This document shows, one piece after another, positions 23,550-33,616 of a stretch of 64,000 nucleotides of DNA. The DNA lies in the NCBI RefSeq assembly GCF_000023025.1, contig NC_012997.1, positions 1,844,764-1,908,763 of the forward strand, in the 5' to 3' direction. Source of the DNA: Teredinibacter turnerae T7901. Its GTDB lineage: Bacteria; Pseudomonadota; Gammaproteobacteria; Pseudomonadales; Cellvibrionaceae. Each line of letters opens with the position of its first letter. Positions within the stretch are counted from its first letter, which is position 1. Under the pieces are notes generated by a model. That model was given only the letters and a program-made list of their open reading frames with translations, had not been told where the DNA came from and did not search any database. The position numbers and the translations under genes are program-made.

Positions 23550-23952
23550 ACAAATCACAACCCAAGCACATTCCGCTCTTCGTGGGCGTCCGTACCTATG
23601 TCCCGGCCTCCCGGTGATGTGGCGCTCTACCACGACTGCTGAAAATGATAGATGAAAAATCCTTTATTTGTGAAATGTTAATAACAAGTCAGATAACGAC
23701 GTTACAGGAAGGGCGCACGGAGCGTATAAAAACACGCGCAGAGCTAAGAGGCGCCTTCAATGTTATACACGAGGTCGCAAAAATGAAAGTTCTTTGGTTT
23801 TTAGATGGGCATCCCCGTAGTTTTATTGAGAAATGTCCTTTTCTATTAATTGGATCTCAGGACGCGCCCGGTAATCGTGACTCATCTCCAAAAGGTGAAC
23901 TCCCCCGGCTTTGTTAATATTTAGAGGTTCCCTGGCTTCCAAGCCACAACAG
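23550..23952. other. Intergenic stretch at the integron-chromosome boundary
   Basis: 403 bases without a convincing gene. A 90-codon frame at 23645-23917 has no good ribosome site and no recognisable composition or motif, so I do not call it. No attC core pair is found here. Confidence 0.6.
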
Positions 23953-24612
23953 TTAATCGAGAAGCGCTCTAAAATCGTCGATTACTTGAAACTTTTCTTG
24001 TTCAGCAATTTGCATCATTGATTCTTGCACCATTGAGAAGGGTTTGAAATAAATGAAATCGATGCTATTTGCTGTTGCGGCTTCATAGTCGGCTATGGCG
24101 TCACCGATAAGTACAGATTTTTGATAGGGGGTACCTCGAAGGACTGATGCAACAATCTCTGCCTTGGCGGTCGGCGAGCCGTAAACCCCCTTGAAATATT
24201 GATCTAAATCGCGCGCGCTTATTATTTCGCGCAATTCTGTTTGAACGGAACCACTGGTGACGAACTTGTCCCCAGAAAACGTGTTGAGCAAATCTAGAAT
24301 GCCGGGTGACAGCTTCGCCTGTTCGAATATACCGTGGCAAGCGGCAGAATATTTTTCGAAAACCTCCATTTTTCTCTGGTTCTCGTGTTGTGGCATTTCG
24401 TCGATAAACCGGTCGAAAAAATTGTCGATTTGTATTTGGCGTGGTGTGCCAAAATTGTTTTGGAAAAAATCAATACAATTTGATACCTGGGTTGGGCTGT
24501 AACCGCATTCCTCCAGGACGGATCGCATGGCTGCAATTTTAGGCCTGTTCGAATCGAAAATCACCCCGTCACAGTCGAAAATAATGCAGTCGTATTGTGC
24601 TGTCAGCTTCAT
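23953..24612 (-). CDS. HAD-superfamily phosphatase (phosphoglycolate-phosphatase-like)
   Basis: The 219-aa protein has all four HAD motifs: D13-C-D15-GV (nucleophile and acid/base), TSGS at 119-122, K150 (PTAKAEI) and GD171AIAD175. A helical cap sits between motifs I and II, as in subfamily I phosphatases. It hydrolyses small phosphate esters, substrate unknown. The start ATG overlaps the stop of the upstream MFS gene by 4 bases (24609-24612), so the two are co-translated and may act on the same phosphorylated compound. Confidence 0.85.
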   Translation of the reverse strand: MKLTAQYDCIIFDCDGVIFDSNRPKIAAMRSVLEECGYSPTQVSNCIDFFQNNFGTPRQIQIDNFFDRFIDEMPQHENQRKMEVFEKYSAACHGIFEQAKLSPGILDLLNTFSGDKFVTSGSVQTELREIISARDLDQYFKGVYGSPTAKAEIVASVLRGTPYQKSVLIGDAIADYEAATANSIDFIYFKPFSMVQESMMQIAEQEKFQVIDDFRALLD

Positions 24613-25970
24613 ATTTTTGCCGTTTTTTTCGAAGTTAGTTTTTCGCCTTCAGTTAAGCTGTTTTGTAGCTCACTGTCGTTTTTGGTTGTAAGCCAGTGTT
24701 GATACAAGAGTGTGATTAACGCGCCAGCCACCGCGAACCCCTGTAGCATCACAAAGTAGGCCTGATGAGCGGCCTCAATTGGTTCTGCGTCCAGTATGCG
24801 TCCGGCAATGGGGGCAAAGAATATGTCGGGGGTAAAGCCAAGAACTGAAACCAGCCCCGCTGCAGTACCGGTAGCATACTTGGCCAATCCGCTTTGATGA
24901 ATCAATGCAAAGTAAATTCCACGCACTGCGAATACCGCGAGTGCACTTGCGGCAAGATTAATAACCGCGAGTTGTAGGAATGATGCGGTGTCCGGTAGTG
25001 ATAATGTGGCGTAGCATACAGCGATTAAGCAAAAGCAAATAAAAATGACTTTCGCTGGTTTTGCCTTGTCGGCAAGTAAACCGGCCAACACAGCGCCTAT
25101 TGGACGCAGATAAGCCGCGCTCGCTGTGAATTGTGCTGCGTCACTCTCGCTCATGTCGAGTACGTGGTAGGCATAGAGTCCATAGTTGTCTATGCCTTTG
25201 TAGCAGCAGTAGGCGCATACAACAATCAGGCCTTGCAACCAGATAAGCGGATTGCGAATTTGGGATGATATGGTGCGGTATGCCGAAAATGGTTGATGAG
25301 GTTGCTCGTATTCTTTGCTATCTACCGGAAGTACGAACCAGGTAAGCACTGCCGCAGCGAATGTTAGTGTGGTGTAGTAAGTAATAATGGCCTGGATAGA
25401 TTCAACGCGTTCAGCGTGTGTCAATGTGTGTTCATCTGCTCCTGGAAGGCTTGTCGCAGGGAGCAAAAACACGAACAGGCTAACCGCCAGACTTGCTACG
25501 CCAGCTGCGACTAATCCCCGCCCGCCATCCAACAAACCAAACGCAATTCCCTGAGCGTTGTCGCCGCCCCAAAGCCGAGTGGCTTTAATCATTGCTGCCC
25601 AAAACAATAAAATTGTGGTAATTCCCCAATAAGCAAATAAAAGCGCAAGTGTATTCTTGCTGGGCATTTGCACCAAAACCAAACCTCCGAGAGCCGTGGT
25701 TAATAATGCGATAGTGATCAGTGTTCGAGCCGAAAACCGATCAGCCAATGGTCCGCCAGGAAAATAGGCCAGCATTGCTGTTACACCATAAAGCGCAAAA
25801 ATATCACCGAGTTCAGCGTTGTTGAGTGAGAAGGCATCTAGAAACGTCGGGCGAAAAAAACGTGCGATATGAAACGGCAGGGCGAAGATAATTTCACCGG
25901 CAATGATCAGTGCGACTAGGGTAATCCAATGTCTGGTGCGATTAAGGTACATCTGTGGGTTTGGGTTCAT
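24609..25970 (-). CDS. Major facilitator superfamily transporter
   Basis: Read from the ATG at 25970 (MNPNPQMYLNRTRHW) it has 453 aa; a further in-frame start at 26012 adds 14 residues. About 12 membrane segments are visible, with the cytoplasmic loop 2-3 motif GGPLADRFSARTLI (MFS motif A variant) and a matching LAGLLADKAKPAKV in the second half. The sequence around FWAAMIKATRLWGGDNAQGIAFGLLDGGRG resembles organophosphate:phosphate-type antiporters. The overlap with a HAD phosphatase fits, but the substrate is not predictable. Confidence 0.82.
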   Translation of the reverse strand: MNPNPQMYLNRTRHWITLVALIIAGEIIFALPFHIARFFRPTFLDAFSLNNAELGDIFALYGVTAMLAYFPGGPLADRFSARTLITIALLTTALGGLVLVQMPSKNTLALLFAYWGITTILLFWAAMIKATRLWGGDNAQGIAFGLLDGGRGLVAAGVASLAVSLFVFLLPATSLPGADEHTLTHAERVESIQAIITYYTTLTFAAAVLTWFVLPVDSKEYEQPHQPFSAYRTISSQIRNPLIWLQGLIVVCAYCCYKGIDNYGLYAYHVLDMSESDAAQFTASAAYLRPIGAVLAGLLADKAKPAKVIFICFCLIAVCYATLSLPDTASFLQLAVINLAASALAVFAVRGIYFALIHQSGLAKYATGTAAGLVSVLGFTPDIFFAPIAGRILDAEPIEAAHQAYFVMLQGFAVAGALITLLYQHWLTTKNDSELQNSLTEGEKLTSKKTAKI

Positions 25971-26395
25971 CGGTTTTATATTGGCGTTGACGAGTGGCGT
26001 GCTGGCGTACAAGCCATGAGGGTATCATACGTGCGGGCGTAGCCAAGCAGAAAACCTAATTAAGCGGTTTTTCTGCGTAGATTTCCGAATTCACCAGTGT
26101 GTATATAGTTGTGATATAGCTGGTTGGTCGTGGTAACCCTGTAAATGGGGCCACTGGAGGATAGTGTTTGTTTTCGAGCCCACTGTTGTCAGCCTACTTT
26201 CGCGAACTCTGTGTTAAACAGACGATGCCCCTATACGGTGTATTTATTGCGGCCAGACTGCCCATGTACTGCAGCGGCTAAGGTTTGTAGTGGTAGCCCC
26301 ATTTTCCGGTAAAACAGCGAATAAGTTAGCGCTGGTAACAGCACAGGTGGTAACGGTATAGGTGGTAATAGTACAGGTGGTAACAAGTTGAACCG
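25971..26395. other. Intergenic stretch with a 15-bp tandem repeat
   Basis: About 425 bases upstream of the MFS gene and downstream of the dehydrogenase. At 26334-26384 a 15-base unit (GGTAACAGCACAGGT and variants) repeats 3.4 times. No gene is supported. Confidence 0.6.
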
Positions 26396-28000
26396 TTACT
26401 CTGGTTTCACAGCTGAGGATGTTTTCTCTCCATTGAGTAATCGCGAGATGCGAAGTGGGTTGCTGTTCTTAAGTGGCTCGGGGAGAAGATTGTCTGGCAC
26501 ATTCTGATAACACACCGGTCTTAAAAAGCGCTGAATCGATGCAGTGCCGACAGCGGTAAATCGGGAATCGGAAGACGCGGGGAAGGGGCCGCCGTGCACC
26601 ATCGCCTCGCAGACTTCCACCCCCGTGGGAAATCCGTTTATCACGATACGGCCAGCTTTTGCGGCGAGTTGCTGTATCAGTTCTGAGTGATGTTCCAATT
26701 CAGCGTCAGAGCCGTGTAACGTGGCTGTGAGCTGACCGCCAAGCTGTGCCAGCGCAGTTTCGAACTGTGCGGTGTTCTCGGTGGCGACAATTACTGCCGC
26801 CGGGCCGAACATCTCATGGTGGAGATCATCCTCGTTTACAAATGTGGTCAGGTCGGTACTCAGGACTGTTGCGGCAGCATAGAACCCGTGTGTGGATTCT
26901 GTTACGTTAGTGTTTGAGTCGAGCCTGCTGACGCCAGCAAGCGCTTGTGCTTTCGTGGTAGCGGTGCTGAACTGTGTAGCAGTGGCCTTATTGAGCATTG
27001 GTTGGGCTGTAATTTTGTTAACACGCTCAGTACAACGCGCTTTGAAGCGCTCCAGGCTTTCCCCTTTGTTGGCAACCACGATTCCTGGGCACACACACAT
27101 CTGCCCGTTGCCCAAAGTAAGTGAGTCTATGAACGCATCTGCAAGATCCTCGGCGCTGCCGTTCATTTTCTCCGGCAAGATAAAAACCGGGTTAACACTC
27201 CCCATTTCAGCGAAAACAGGTATGGGTTCCGGGCGCTGCGCAGCGATTTTTGAAATTGCCATCCCGCCTTTTTGTGAGCCTGTAAAGCCGATGGCTTTCA
27301 CTTGCGGGGCTTCGATAAGCGCTTTGCCCGCAATGTTATCTTCGCCCTGAAGAAAGCTGAAAATTGCGGCGGGTAGCCCGCAACGTTCAACGGCCGCACC
27401 TATTGCCTGCGCGACCAGTTCGCCCGTGCCAGGATGCGAGCGATGGCCTTTGACGATGACAGGACATCCCGCCGCGAGTGCCGAGCAGGTATCACCACCC
27501 GCCGTGGAGTAGGCCAGTGGGAAATTGCTGACGGCAAACACCGCGACCACGCCAAGCGGTTGATTAACATAGCGAATATCCGGGCGAGGCGCTGGCGTGC
27601 GGTGCGGCTGGGCAGTGCAGATGCGAGCATCCAGATAGTCACCGCTGTTCAGTGTTTCGGCATAAAGCCGCAGCTGATATGTGGTTCGTGCTCGCTCGCT
27701 CTCGCATCGTTCGCGCGAATAACCGGTTTCTGCAGCCATGGTTGTCAGGAGTTCCTCACCAAGGTGCTCGATTTCTATCGCGCAAGTGCGCAGCAGTTCA
27801 GCCCGTGCCCGTGGCGATGTGCGTGCGTACATGTTGAACGCCTCACCCGCGGCGAGTGCGGTTTGCTGAACCTGGTCGGCGGAGGCGAAACTGTAACCTT
27901 GGGCTAGGGGCGCTCCGGTTGTCGGGTTGTACGCCTGGAAGTATCCGTTTTCACCTGTCACCCAGCTCCCGTTGATGAGAAGTTTCCCGGTTGTGGCCAT
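26396..28000 (-). CDS. 2,5-dioxovalerate (alpha-ketoglutaric semialdehyde) dehydrogenase-like aldehyde dehydrogenase
   Basis: 534 aa from the ATG at 28000 (MATTGKLLINGSWVTG); the longer frame upstream lacks family sequence. It is a full-length NAD(P)+ aldehyde dehydrogenase: N159 in SNFPLAYSTAGGDT, K184, E265 in FAEMGS and the nucleophile C302 in GNGQMCVCPG. The GGDT and HGGPFPASSD segments and the length are typical of the ketoglutaric semialdehyde dehydrogenase branch, which oxidises 2,5-dioxopentanoate to 2-oxoglutarate at the end of non-phosphorylative pentose or hexuronate breakdown. No pathway neighbours are in the window. A diguanylate cyclase gene lies 76 bases upstream on the same strand. 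Confidence 0.85.
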   Translation of the reverse strand: MATTGKLLINGSWVTGENGYFQAYNPTTGAPLAQGYSFASADQVQQTALAAGEAFNMYARTSPRARAELLRTCAIEIEHLGEELLTTMAAETGYSRERCESERARTTYQLRLYAETLNSGDYLDARICTAQPHRTPAPRPDIRYVNQPLGVVAVFAVSNFPLAYSTAGGDTCSALAAGCPVIVKGHRSHPGTGELVAQAIGAAVERCGLPAAIFSFLQGEDNIAGKALIEAPQVKAIGFTGSQKGGMAISKIAAQRPEPIPVFAEMGSVNPVFILPEKMNGSAEDLADAFIDSLTLGNGQMCVCPGIVVANKGESLERFKARCTERVNKITAQPMLNKATATQFSTATTKAQALAGVSRLDSNTNVTESTHGFYAAATVLSTDLTTFVNEDDLHHEMFGPAAVIVATENTAQFETALAQLGGQLTATLHGSDAELEHHSELIQQLAAKAGRIVINGFPTGVEVCEAMVHGGPFPASSDSRFTAVGTASIQRFLRPVCYQNVPDNLLPEPLKNSNPLRISRLLNGEKTSSAVKPE

Positions 28001-28076
28001 AATTCGCCCCCTGTCATCGTGCAAATGGTTTGTACGTTGAGTTATCTTGGGGGCGATTGGTTGATTGCAAGTGGGC

Positions 28077-29000
28077 CTAGCCGCAGGACACTTTGTTGCG
28101 GCCCGCGCGTTTGGCAGCGTACATGGCGCAATCTGCGCGGTTAAAAAGGCTGGTAGGGTCGTCATCTGCGCACAGGTGCGCGACCCCAATACTGACACTT
28201 GCGAATACTTCCTGATCGTTGATCAGTGCCGGGCTCATAGCAACCTGGAGGCGAATGCGCTCTGCGGTAAGGGCCGCATCTTTCGCGTTGGTGTTGTTCA
28301 AAATCACAACGAACTCTTCGCCACCATAGCGGAAGACCTGGTCTGTTTCACGCAAACTGTCCTGCAATGTTTTGGCAAGATGCTTGAGCAGCTTGTCGCC
28401 TTGCTGGTGACCATAGTTATCGTTGACCTGTTTGAAGTGATCGATATCGATAACAAGGAGAGACAGCTCAGTACCGTGGCGTGTGGCAAGTTTGACTTCT
28501 CGTTGGTAGGCAGCGTCCCAAGCAGCTCGATTACCAATGCCGGTGACCGGGTCGCGCAGCGAACTGTGTAACGCGGCTTGATACAGCAACGCGTTGCGCA
28601 GCGGGTAATAGAGAACCCCCAGTAACATCTCCAGTGCGGCGAGTTCGGATTCATTAAATTTTTGTGCGCGGCTAAAAATGATTTGCCCAAGAGGGTTCTC
28701 ATTAGTGGACAAGTTGTAATTTACCGTGTGGGCGCGTTGGTCGCCCAGGCTGTATTCCACACCTGCTGTCGGTGTGGAATAGCGCAAACCGTCCAGCGTT
28801 ACAGCTTCTCTCACATTATTGAAAAACAGTTCGAGGGTGGTGTACAAATCCAGTGAACACTGTAAGTTGTGCGCCAGTTTAAATTGCATATCCCGCAATT
28901 TGTTCTCGACGGGAAATCCATTCACCCGCTGACTGTGAGCTGCACGCTTGTCTTTTGCGTCTTCGCGCTGGCGCGCTTTGCTTTCGGCCATAGTTACCAT
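28077..29000 (-). CDS. Diguanylate cyclase (GGDEF domain), cytoplasmic
   Basis: The 307-aa protein has no membrane segment. Residues 1-135 are a GAF-like or otherwise unassigned sensory region. Residues 146-305 form the GGDEF domain, with active site GGEEF at 226-230 and an inhibitory I-site RETD at 217-220, exactly five residues before it. It should make c-di-GMP from two GTP and be feedback-inhibited. The start could also be the ATG at codon 4. Confidence 0.9.
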   Translation of the reverse strand: MVTMAESKARQREDAKDKRAAHSQRVNGFPVENKLRDMQFKLAHNLQCSLDLYTTLELFFNNVREAVTLDGLRYSTPTAGVEYSLGDQRAHTVNYNLSTNENPLGQIIFSRAQKFNESELAALEMLLGVLYYPLRNALLYQAALHSSLRDPVTGIGNRAAWDAAYQREVKLATRHGTELSLLVIDIDHFKQVNDNYGHQQGDKLLKHLAKTLQDSLRETDQVFRYGGEEFVVILNNTNAKDAALTAERIRLQVAMSPALINDQEVFASVSIGVAHLCADDDPTSLFNRADCAMYAAKRAGRNKVSCG

Positions 29001-29219
29001 AACAAATTCCTGGGCTATACAATTTCGTAAAACGTGAACAGTCTTGTTCAGCCTTTGTGCAGGATTTGCTACTTTCGTGCCAAGGGAAATTAAAAATAAA
29101 AATGCATAAAAATCAGTGTGTTGCGGTATCTAATTTAGTGCGGGGCAGAAATTTGACAAATTATCGACGCGCGCGTGTGCGAGTTAGGCAATGCGGCGGC
29201 AAAATTCTGCCGCCAGCTG

Positions 29220-30200
29220 TTAGCGTTTGGTGGCAACAAAAATCGCGCGTTTGGGTGCCGGATGTCCTTCAGCGGTAAGAGAAGAATCGGTGGGATCGAG
29301 AAAGTCCTTAAGCGATTGGAAAGTCATCCACTCTGTAGACCGCTGTTCTTCGGTTGTCGTTGTACACACATCGACGCAGCGGGGGTTTTCGAAACCGCAT
29401 TTGCGCAACCAGCTGAGCAGGGTCGGTACCGAGGGTAAAAACCACACATTGTTCATCTTCGCGTAGCGGCCTTCGGGTACCAGAACGTCACCGTTTTCGC
29501 CTTCAATTACAAGGGTTTCCAACACGAGTTCGCCACCAGGTTGCAATGTGGCTTTCAGTTCAAGCAGATGATCCATGGGTGAGCGTCTGTGGTAGAGCAC
29601 GCCCATGGAGAAGGTTGTATCGAAAGCGTTCAGATTTGCGGGCAGGGCTTCAATGCCGAGGGGGAGAACGTCGACAGGTGGATTATTCAGAAAGTGCTTG
29701 ATCATATAGAACTGCACGACGAATCGTGGTGACGGGTCTATCCCGATAACTTGTGCTGCCCCCGCCTCAAACATGCGCCAGCAGTGGTAGCCATTGCCAC
29801 AGCCCACATCCAGCACCCGTTTGCCTTTTAGGTTTGCAATAAAAGGCGCGAGCCGTTGCCATTTCCAATCGGAGCGCCATTCGGTATTTATGTGGGTACC
29901 GAATAAATTATACGGCCCCTTGCGCCAGGGAATCAGCGCGCGAAAAGCCTGCTCGATCTGTTGATGGGTACTCGGGTCGACTTCTTTGGCGCTTCCAATT
30001 GCTACGGTGTCGGCGAGAGAAACTGTCTGCGCGCGTAGATCCGGCAAAGATCGCAACGCGTCGTACCAGCTCGGCAGATCACCGAAGCGCTGGGTGCTCA
30101 AGCCTTGGGCCAATTGCGCTGGCAGACTGTCCAGCCAGGGCGCGAGCGGCGTGTCTGTTAGGGAATTGAGCAGGGGTTGAAAATCGATGGGGCTATTCAC
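29220..30200 (-). CDS. cmoB: tRNA U34 carboxymethyltransferase CmoB
   Basis: 326 aa from the GTG at 30200 ([16 protein letters not shown]). A longer frame upstream would overlap cmoA by 140 bases, so the GTG, overlapping the cmoA stop by 8 bases, fits the family length of about 323. The Rossmann motif [15 protein letters not shown] binds carboxy-SAM. Downstream [21 protein letters not shown] and [16 protein letters not shown] are CmoB signatures. The enzyme transfers the carboxymethyl group to 5-hydroxyuridine 34 of tRNAs, making cmo5U together with CmoA. Confidence 0.96.
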   Translation of the reverse strand: MNSPIDFQPLLNSLTDTPLAPWLDSLPAQLAQGLSTQRFGDLPSWYDALRSLPDLRAQTVSLADTVAIGSAKEVDPSTHQQIEQAFRALIPWRKGPYNLFGTHINTEWRSDWKWQRLAPFIANLKGKRVLDVGCGNGYHCWRMFEAGAAQVIGIDPSPRFVVQFYMIKHFLNNPPVDVLPLGIEALPANLNAFDTTFSMGVLYHRRSPMDHLLELKATLQPGGELVLETLVIEGENGDVLVPEGRYAKMNNVWFLPSVPTLLSWLRKCGFENPRCVDVCTTTTEEQRSTEWMTFQSLKDFLDPTDSSLTAEGHPAPKRAIFVATKR

Positions 30201-30930
30201 TGGGTTTAAATGCCAATAGAGATGAAAAATTAAAGCACTGGAACCAGAGTTCAGTGCCAGTAAAACCTGCGTTTGCCAGGCGCGCCTTGTGAGATTCCAA
30301 TGATTCAGGAATGAGCACGTTTTCGATCGCATTGCGCTTGCGGGCGATTTCCATCTCGCTGTAGCCGTTGGTCTTCTTGAAATAGTGGTGCAGCTCGGTC
30401 ATCAGGTTGTCGTGATGGGCGTTATCGAAGGTCAACTTCTCCGACAAAATCAACACACCGCCAGGCACCATGCCTTGGTAAATCCGTCTGATCAGCGCCT
30501 CGCGGCGCGCAACTGGAATAAACTGCAGGGTAAAGTTCATTACCACAACGGATGCGTTTTCGATGTCGCTTTGCTCAAGGTCTTCGCAGCGCAATGCGAC
30601 GGGAACTTCAGCGGAGTCGGCGTCCAGTACTATTTTGCAGCGGTTGATCATGTCGCTTGAATTATCGATGGCCACCAGCTCTACGTCCGCGGCCTGAATC
30701 CGATGACGCATGGCGAGCGTCGACGCTCCCAGCGAACAGCCCAGATCGTAGCAGCGGGTGCCGCTCTGCGCATAGCGCTCGGCGAGCTGGCCCACCATAT
30801 GAATAATGGTCATATAGCCGGGCACCGAACGTTTGATCATATCTGGAAAAACGTCAACTACCTGTTGGTCGAATACGAAATCGCCCAAAGGCGGGTCAGT
30901 TGCGTACAAGGTGTCTTTATTCTCAGCCAT
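30193..30930 (-). CDS. cmoA: Carboxy-S-adenosyl-L-methionine synthase CmoA
   Basis: 245 aa, the family length. The N-terminus [30 protein letters not shown] and the SAM-binding [15 protein letters not shown] are diagnostic. [22 protein letters not shown] and EKLTFD follow as expected. It converts SAM plus prephenate into carboxy-SAM, the donor used by CmoB. It is the first gene of a two-gene operon with cmoB (8-base overlap). Confidence 0.97.
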   Translation of the reverse strand: MAENKDTLYATDPPLGDFVFDQQVVDVFPDMIKRSVPGYMTIIHMVGQLAERYAQSGTRCYDLGCSLGASTLAMRHRIQAADVELVAIDNSSDMINRCKIVLDADSAEVPVALRCEDLEQSDIENASVVVMNFTLQFIPVARREALIRRIYQGMVPGGVLILSEKLTFDNAHHDNLMTELHHYFKKTNGYSEMEIARKRNAIENVLIPESLESHKARLANAGFTGTELWFQCFNFSSLLAFKPSE

Positions 30931-31128
30931 GCCTGTTACTCATAGGGTTTGCTGCCGTTGCTGCAGTGGGTCTGTTGTCGGCGAGCATTCTAACGACCTG
31001 TGGCTGCAAGTGATAGGCGGAACGTTTTTACTGCCATCAACTACACTTGTAGTTTGAATTCTAGTTCGAATAGTCGTTCGGTTTGTATTTCGAATAGTGG
31101 CCCGGAATTTTAGCCTGGAGACGCCCTT

Positions 31129-32754
31129 TTGAGTCGAGGTGTGGACTACGCAAAACTTTCTGTGCTGGTGGCAGACGACTTCAGCAGCTTTCGGCATACG
31201 GTGAGCGGTATGCTGAGTAGTCTTGGCGTTAAAAAAATTGAGTTGGCCAGCAATGCCCGGGAAGCCATTCAGTGTTGTGAGCACAAATTTTTCGATCTGA
31301 TTTTGTGCGATTACAACCTGGGCGATGGTCGTACCGGTCAGCATGTCCTTGAAGAGCTTCGCCACCGTGGGTTAATCAACCGGCAAACCTTGTTTTTGAT
31401 TGTGTCCGCTGAATCCAGCCGCACCATTGTTCTTTGCGCCTACGATTGCGAACCCGACGATTTTCTGATGAAACCAATTAACGCGCGTATGCTGCAACAG
31501 CGCATCGAGCGGCTCGTGAGGCAGAGGGACGCGCTTGCTCCAGCCATGCGCGCGCTGGATGCAAAAGAACATGCGGTGGCGGCGCAGGTGTTGGAACAGG
31601 TGGCTGGTCGCCAGACCCGTCATGCGGTGGCTGCGCATAAAATGCTGGGCACCGTGTTGTTGTCGCAAGGCGATCTGGATCGGGCAGAAGCGCTCTACAC
31701 GCGGGCACTGGAGGTCAGGCAGTTGGACTGGGCCAGGCTGGGGTTGGCGCAGGTGCGGCAGGCCCGAGGCGACCTGGACCTTGCCGGTGAATGGCTGCAG
31801 AAAATTGTGGAGGAAAACCCCATGTTTTTACCCGCATACGACAGTCTCGCAGAAAACTGGAACAAACGTGGAGACAAATTACAAGAGCAAACAGCTGTAC
31901 AAAAAGCGGTGGAGATCTCGCCGCTTTCGATATTGCGTCAAAAATATCTCGCCATTGTGGCTCAGGAAAATGCCGATCTGGTGACCGCTGTGGTGGCGCA
32001 GCGGCGAGTGGTCAAGCTGGGTCGGTTGTCCTGTTACGGTGCCGCGGAGGATCATTTTCATTTTGCGCGCCTGGTGGCTGACGCAATTGAGCAGGAACTG
32101 GACCTGGGTTCCGACATAGGCACTGAAGCGATAAATGTGTTAAAGAGCGCGAAAGAGGCTTATCCGTTGGAAGACGGCGCCGCTTGCAGTATGCATTTAC
32201 TCGAAGGGCGTTTGCACGCGCTTGCTGGCCGTAAACCCGCAGCGCAGGAAAGCCTGACCGAAGCTGAGGCGCTAATGTACGAAGGCTCGGAAGATATCGT
32301 ACTGGAGGTCGACCGCGTGCACGCACTTTTTGCCCTGGGCGATAACCCGCGAGCAGAAGCCTTGCTGAATGACTTGCGGGTGATATTCGCTGATGATCAG
32401 CGTGCACTTGAACGCTTGGATGTATTTTTAAGCGAGCCAGCCAGCGCCAGCAACAGTGCGCTTGTAGCTGATATCAACCGCGAGGGAATCAATTTGTACA
32501 ATCATCGCCAGTTTGATGAAGCGCTTGCCTGCTTTGATCGTGCCCGCACACTGTTTCCCCGACATGTGGGGATTCATTTAAATATCGTGCAATCACTGGT
32601 GGGCAAATTAAAAGAGATGGAACGCGATCAGGAAACCTTAGATGAATGCGCGCGTGCATTGCGCCGTGCGGGTAGGCTCATCAACACCGAGCACCCGCAA
32701 TACACCCGTTTTTCCCGTTTAAAAGCCATGGCACACAGTGCTATGGGCCATTAG
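31129..32754 (+). CDS. Response-regulator receiver + TPR-repeat protein
   Basis: The start is TTG at 31129 with GGAG 8-9 bases upstream. Of 541 aa, residues 10-125 form a receiver domain: acidic D16/D17, phospho-acceptor D61 in ILCDYNLGDGRTG, S93, and K115 in FLMKPI. The rest (about 155-530) is a run of TPR-type helices (for example GTVLLSQGDLDRAEALYTRALEV and AYDSLAENWNKRGDKLQEQTAVQKAVEISP). Receiver-TPR proteins without an effector work through protein-protein contacts. The gene directly downstream encodes a histidine-kinase-like protein 21 bases away, a likely partner. Confidence 0.87.
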   Translation: MSRGVDYAKLSVLVADDFSSFRHTVSGMLSSLGVKKIELASNAREAIQCCEHKFFDLILCDYNLGDGRTGQHVLEELRHRGLINRQTLFLIVSAESSRTIVLCAYDCEPDDFLMKPINARMLQQRIERLVRQRDALAPAMRALDAKEHAVAAQVLEQVAGRQTRHAVAAHKMLGTVLLSQGDLDRAEALYTRALEVRQLDWARLGLAQVRQARGDLDLAGEWLQKIVEENPMFLPAYDSLAENWNKRGDKLQEQTAVQKAVEISPLSILRQKYLAIVAQENADLVTAVVAQRRVVKLGRLSCYGAAEDHFHFARLVADAIEQELDLGSDIGTEAINVLKSAKEAYPLEDGAACSMHLLEGRLHALAGRKPAAQESLTEAEALMYEGSEDIVLEVDRVHALFALGDNPRAEALLNDLRVIFADDQRALERLDVFLSEPASASNSALVADINREGINLYNHRQFDEALACFDRARTLFPRHVGIHLNIVQSLVGKLKEMERDQETLDECARALRRAGRLINTEHPQYTRFSRLKAMAHSAMGH

Positions 32755-32775
32755 ATTTATTGGAGTTTTTTGACA

Positions 32776-33465
32776 ATGACAGACGCTCAACCGCTTGATT
32801 TTTCCACCGTACTCGCCGCCAGTGTGCATGACATGAAAAATTCGGTGGGTATGCTGTTGGCGTCGCTGGAATCCGTTATCGAGGACACGCCGCCAGAGAA
32901 CGACGAGCAATCGCGCCGATTTTCCACACTCCATTACGAGGCGTCGCGAATAAACAGCGAATTAATTCAGCTGCTAACCCTCTATCGTATGCAAAATAAA
33001 GTGTTACCCGTGCGAATTGATGAGCATTTTGTAATTGATATTCTGGAGGATCAAATCGCGCGCAACCACACCTTGTTGGAGACGCGAGGGGTAGCGATTG
33101 AGTTAGTGTGTGATCACGATCTGAACTGGTATTTTGATGACGATTTATTGGGTAGCGTAGTGCAAAACATTCTTGTGAATTGCGTACGTTACACCCATTC
33201 GGCAATTCGCATTAGTGCTGAAGTGGAGAACGATCAGTTGTGCATCGCCATTGCCGACGATGGTCCGGGATACCCGGCATCTATGCTCGTAAGGCCCTGC
33301 TGCCAGTTGGAGGAATCCGAGGTGACCGATGGGGCGACCCACCTGGGGTTGTACTTCGCGGAAAAAATTGCCCAATCGCATCGCCAGAATGACGTTTGTG
33401 GGAGTATATCGCTGGCAAACGGCGAACCTCTGGGGGGCGGCGTGTTTACAGTTCGTATCCCTTGA
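32776..33465 (+). CDS. Histidine-kinase-like protein (HATPase_c), soluble
   Basis: 229 aa from the ATG at 32776 (MTDAQPLDFSTVLAASVHDMKNSVGML); a TTG two codons earlier is possible. H18 in SVHDMKNSVGMLL resembles an H-box with the usual +1 acidic residue. Residues 110-228 carry the ATP-binding N box (VVQNILVNCVRYT), G1 (IADDGPGYP) and G2 (HLGLYFAEKIAQSH) regions. There is no sensor or membrane part, so the signal must come through the receiver-TPR protein encoded just upstream or another input. Confidence 0.86.
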   Translation: MTDAQPLDFSTVLAASVHDMKNSVGMLLASLESVIEDTPPENDEQSRRFSTLHYEASRINSELIQLLTLYRMQNKVLPVRIDEHFVIDILEDQIARNHTLLETRGVAIELVCDHDLNWYFDDDLLGSVVQNILVNCVRYTHSAIRISAEVENDQLCIAIADDGPGYPASMLVRPCCQLEESEVTDGATHLGLYFAEKIAQSHRQNDVCGSISLANGEPLGGGVFTVRIP

Positions 33466-33507
33466 CGAGAAACAGGGTTGCCGCGAGAGAGAGCCCAAAG
33501 CAGTGGT

Positions 33508-33551
33508 ATAACAGCCGCCGGATACACAAGTCAGGCGGCTGTTATCGTTTT
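33508..33551. terminator. Hairpin terminator between convergent genes
   Basis: A perfect 12-bp stem (ATAACAGCCGCC at 33508-33519 with its complement at 33534-33545), a 14-base loop, then CGTTTTG. It lies between the + strand kinase gene and the - strand M16C protease gene. Confidence 0.75.
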
Positions 33552-33616
33552 GTAGCCCTTAAATTGATGTTATCAATCAGAGCAGCTTGCTCAAGCGGAT
33601 GTTTAAAACTCGTCGC

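Noticed and set aside
23645-23917. 90-codon open frame at the array boundary
   Set aside because: No ribosome site, no recognisable domain, composition unlike coding neighbours; left as intergenic.
26892-27350. Plus-strand frames within the aldehyde dehydrogenase and M16C protease genes
   Set aside because: Antisense shadows of long, well-supported genes in GC-richer DNA.
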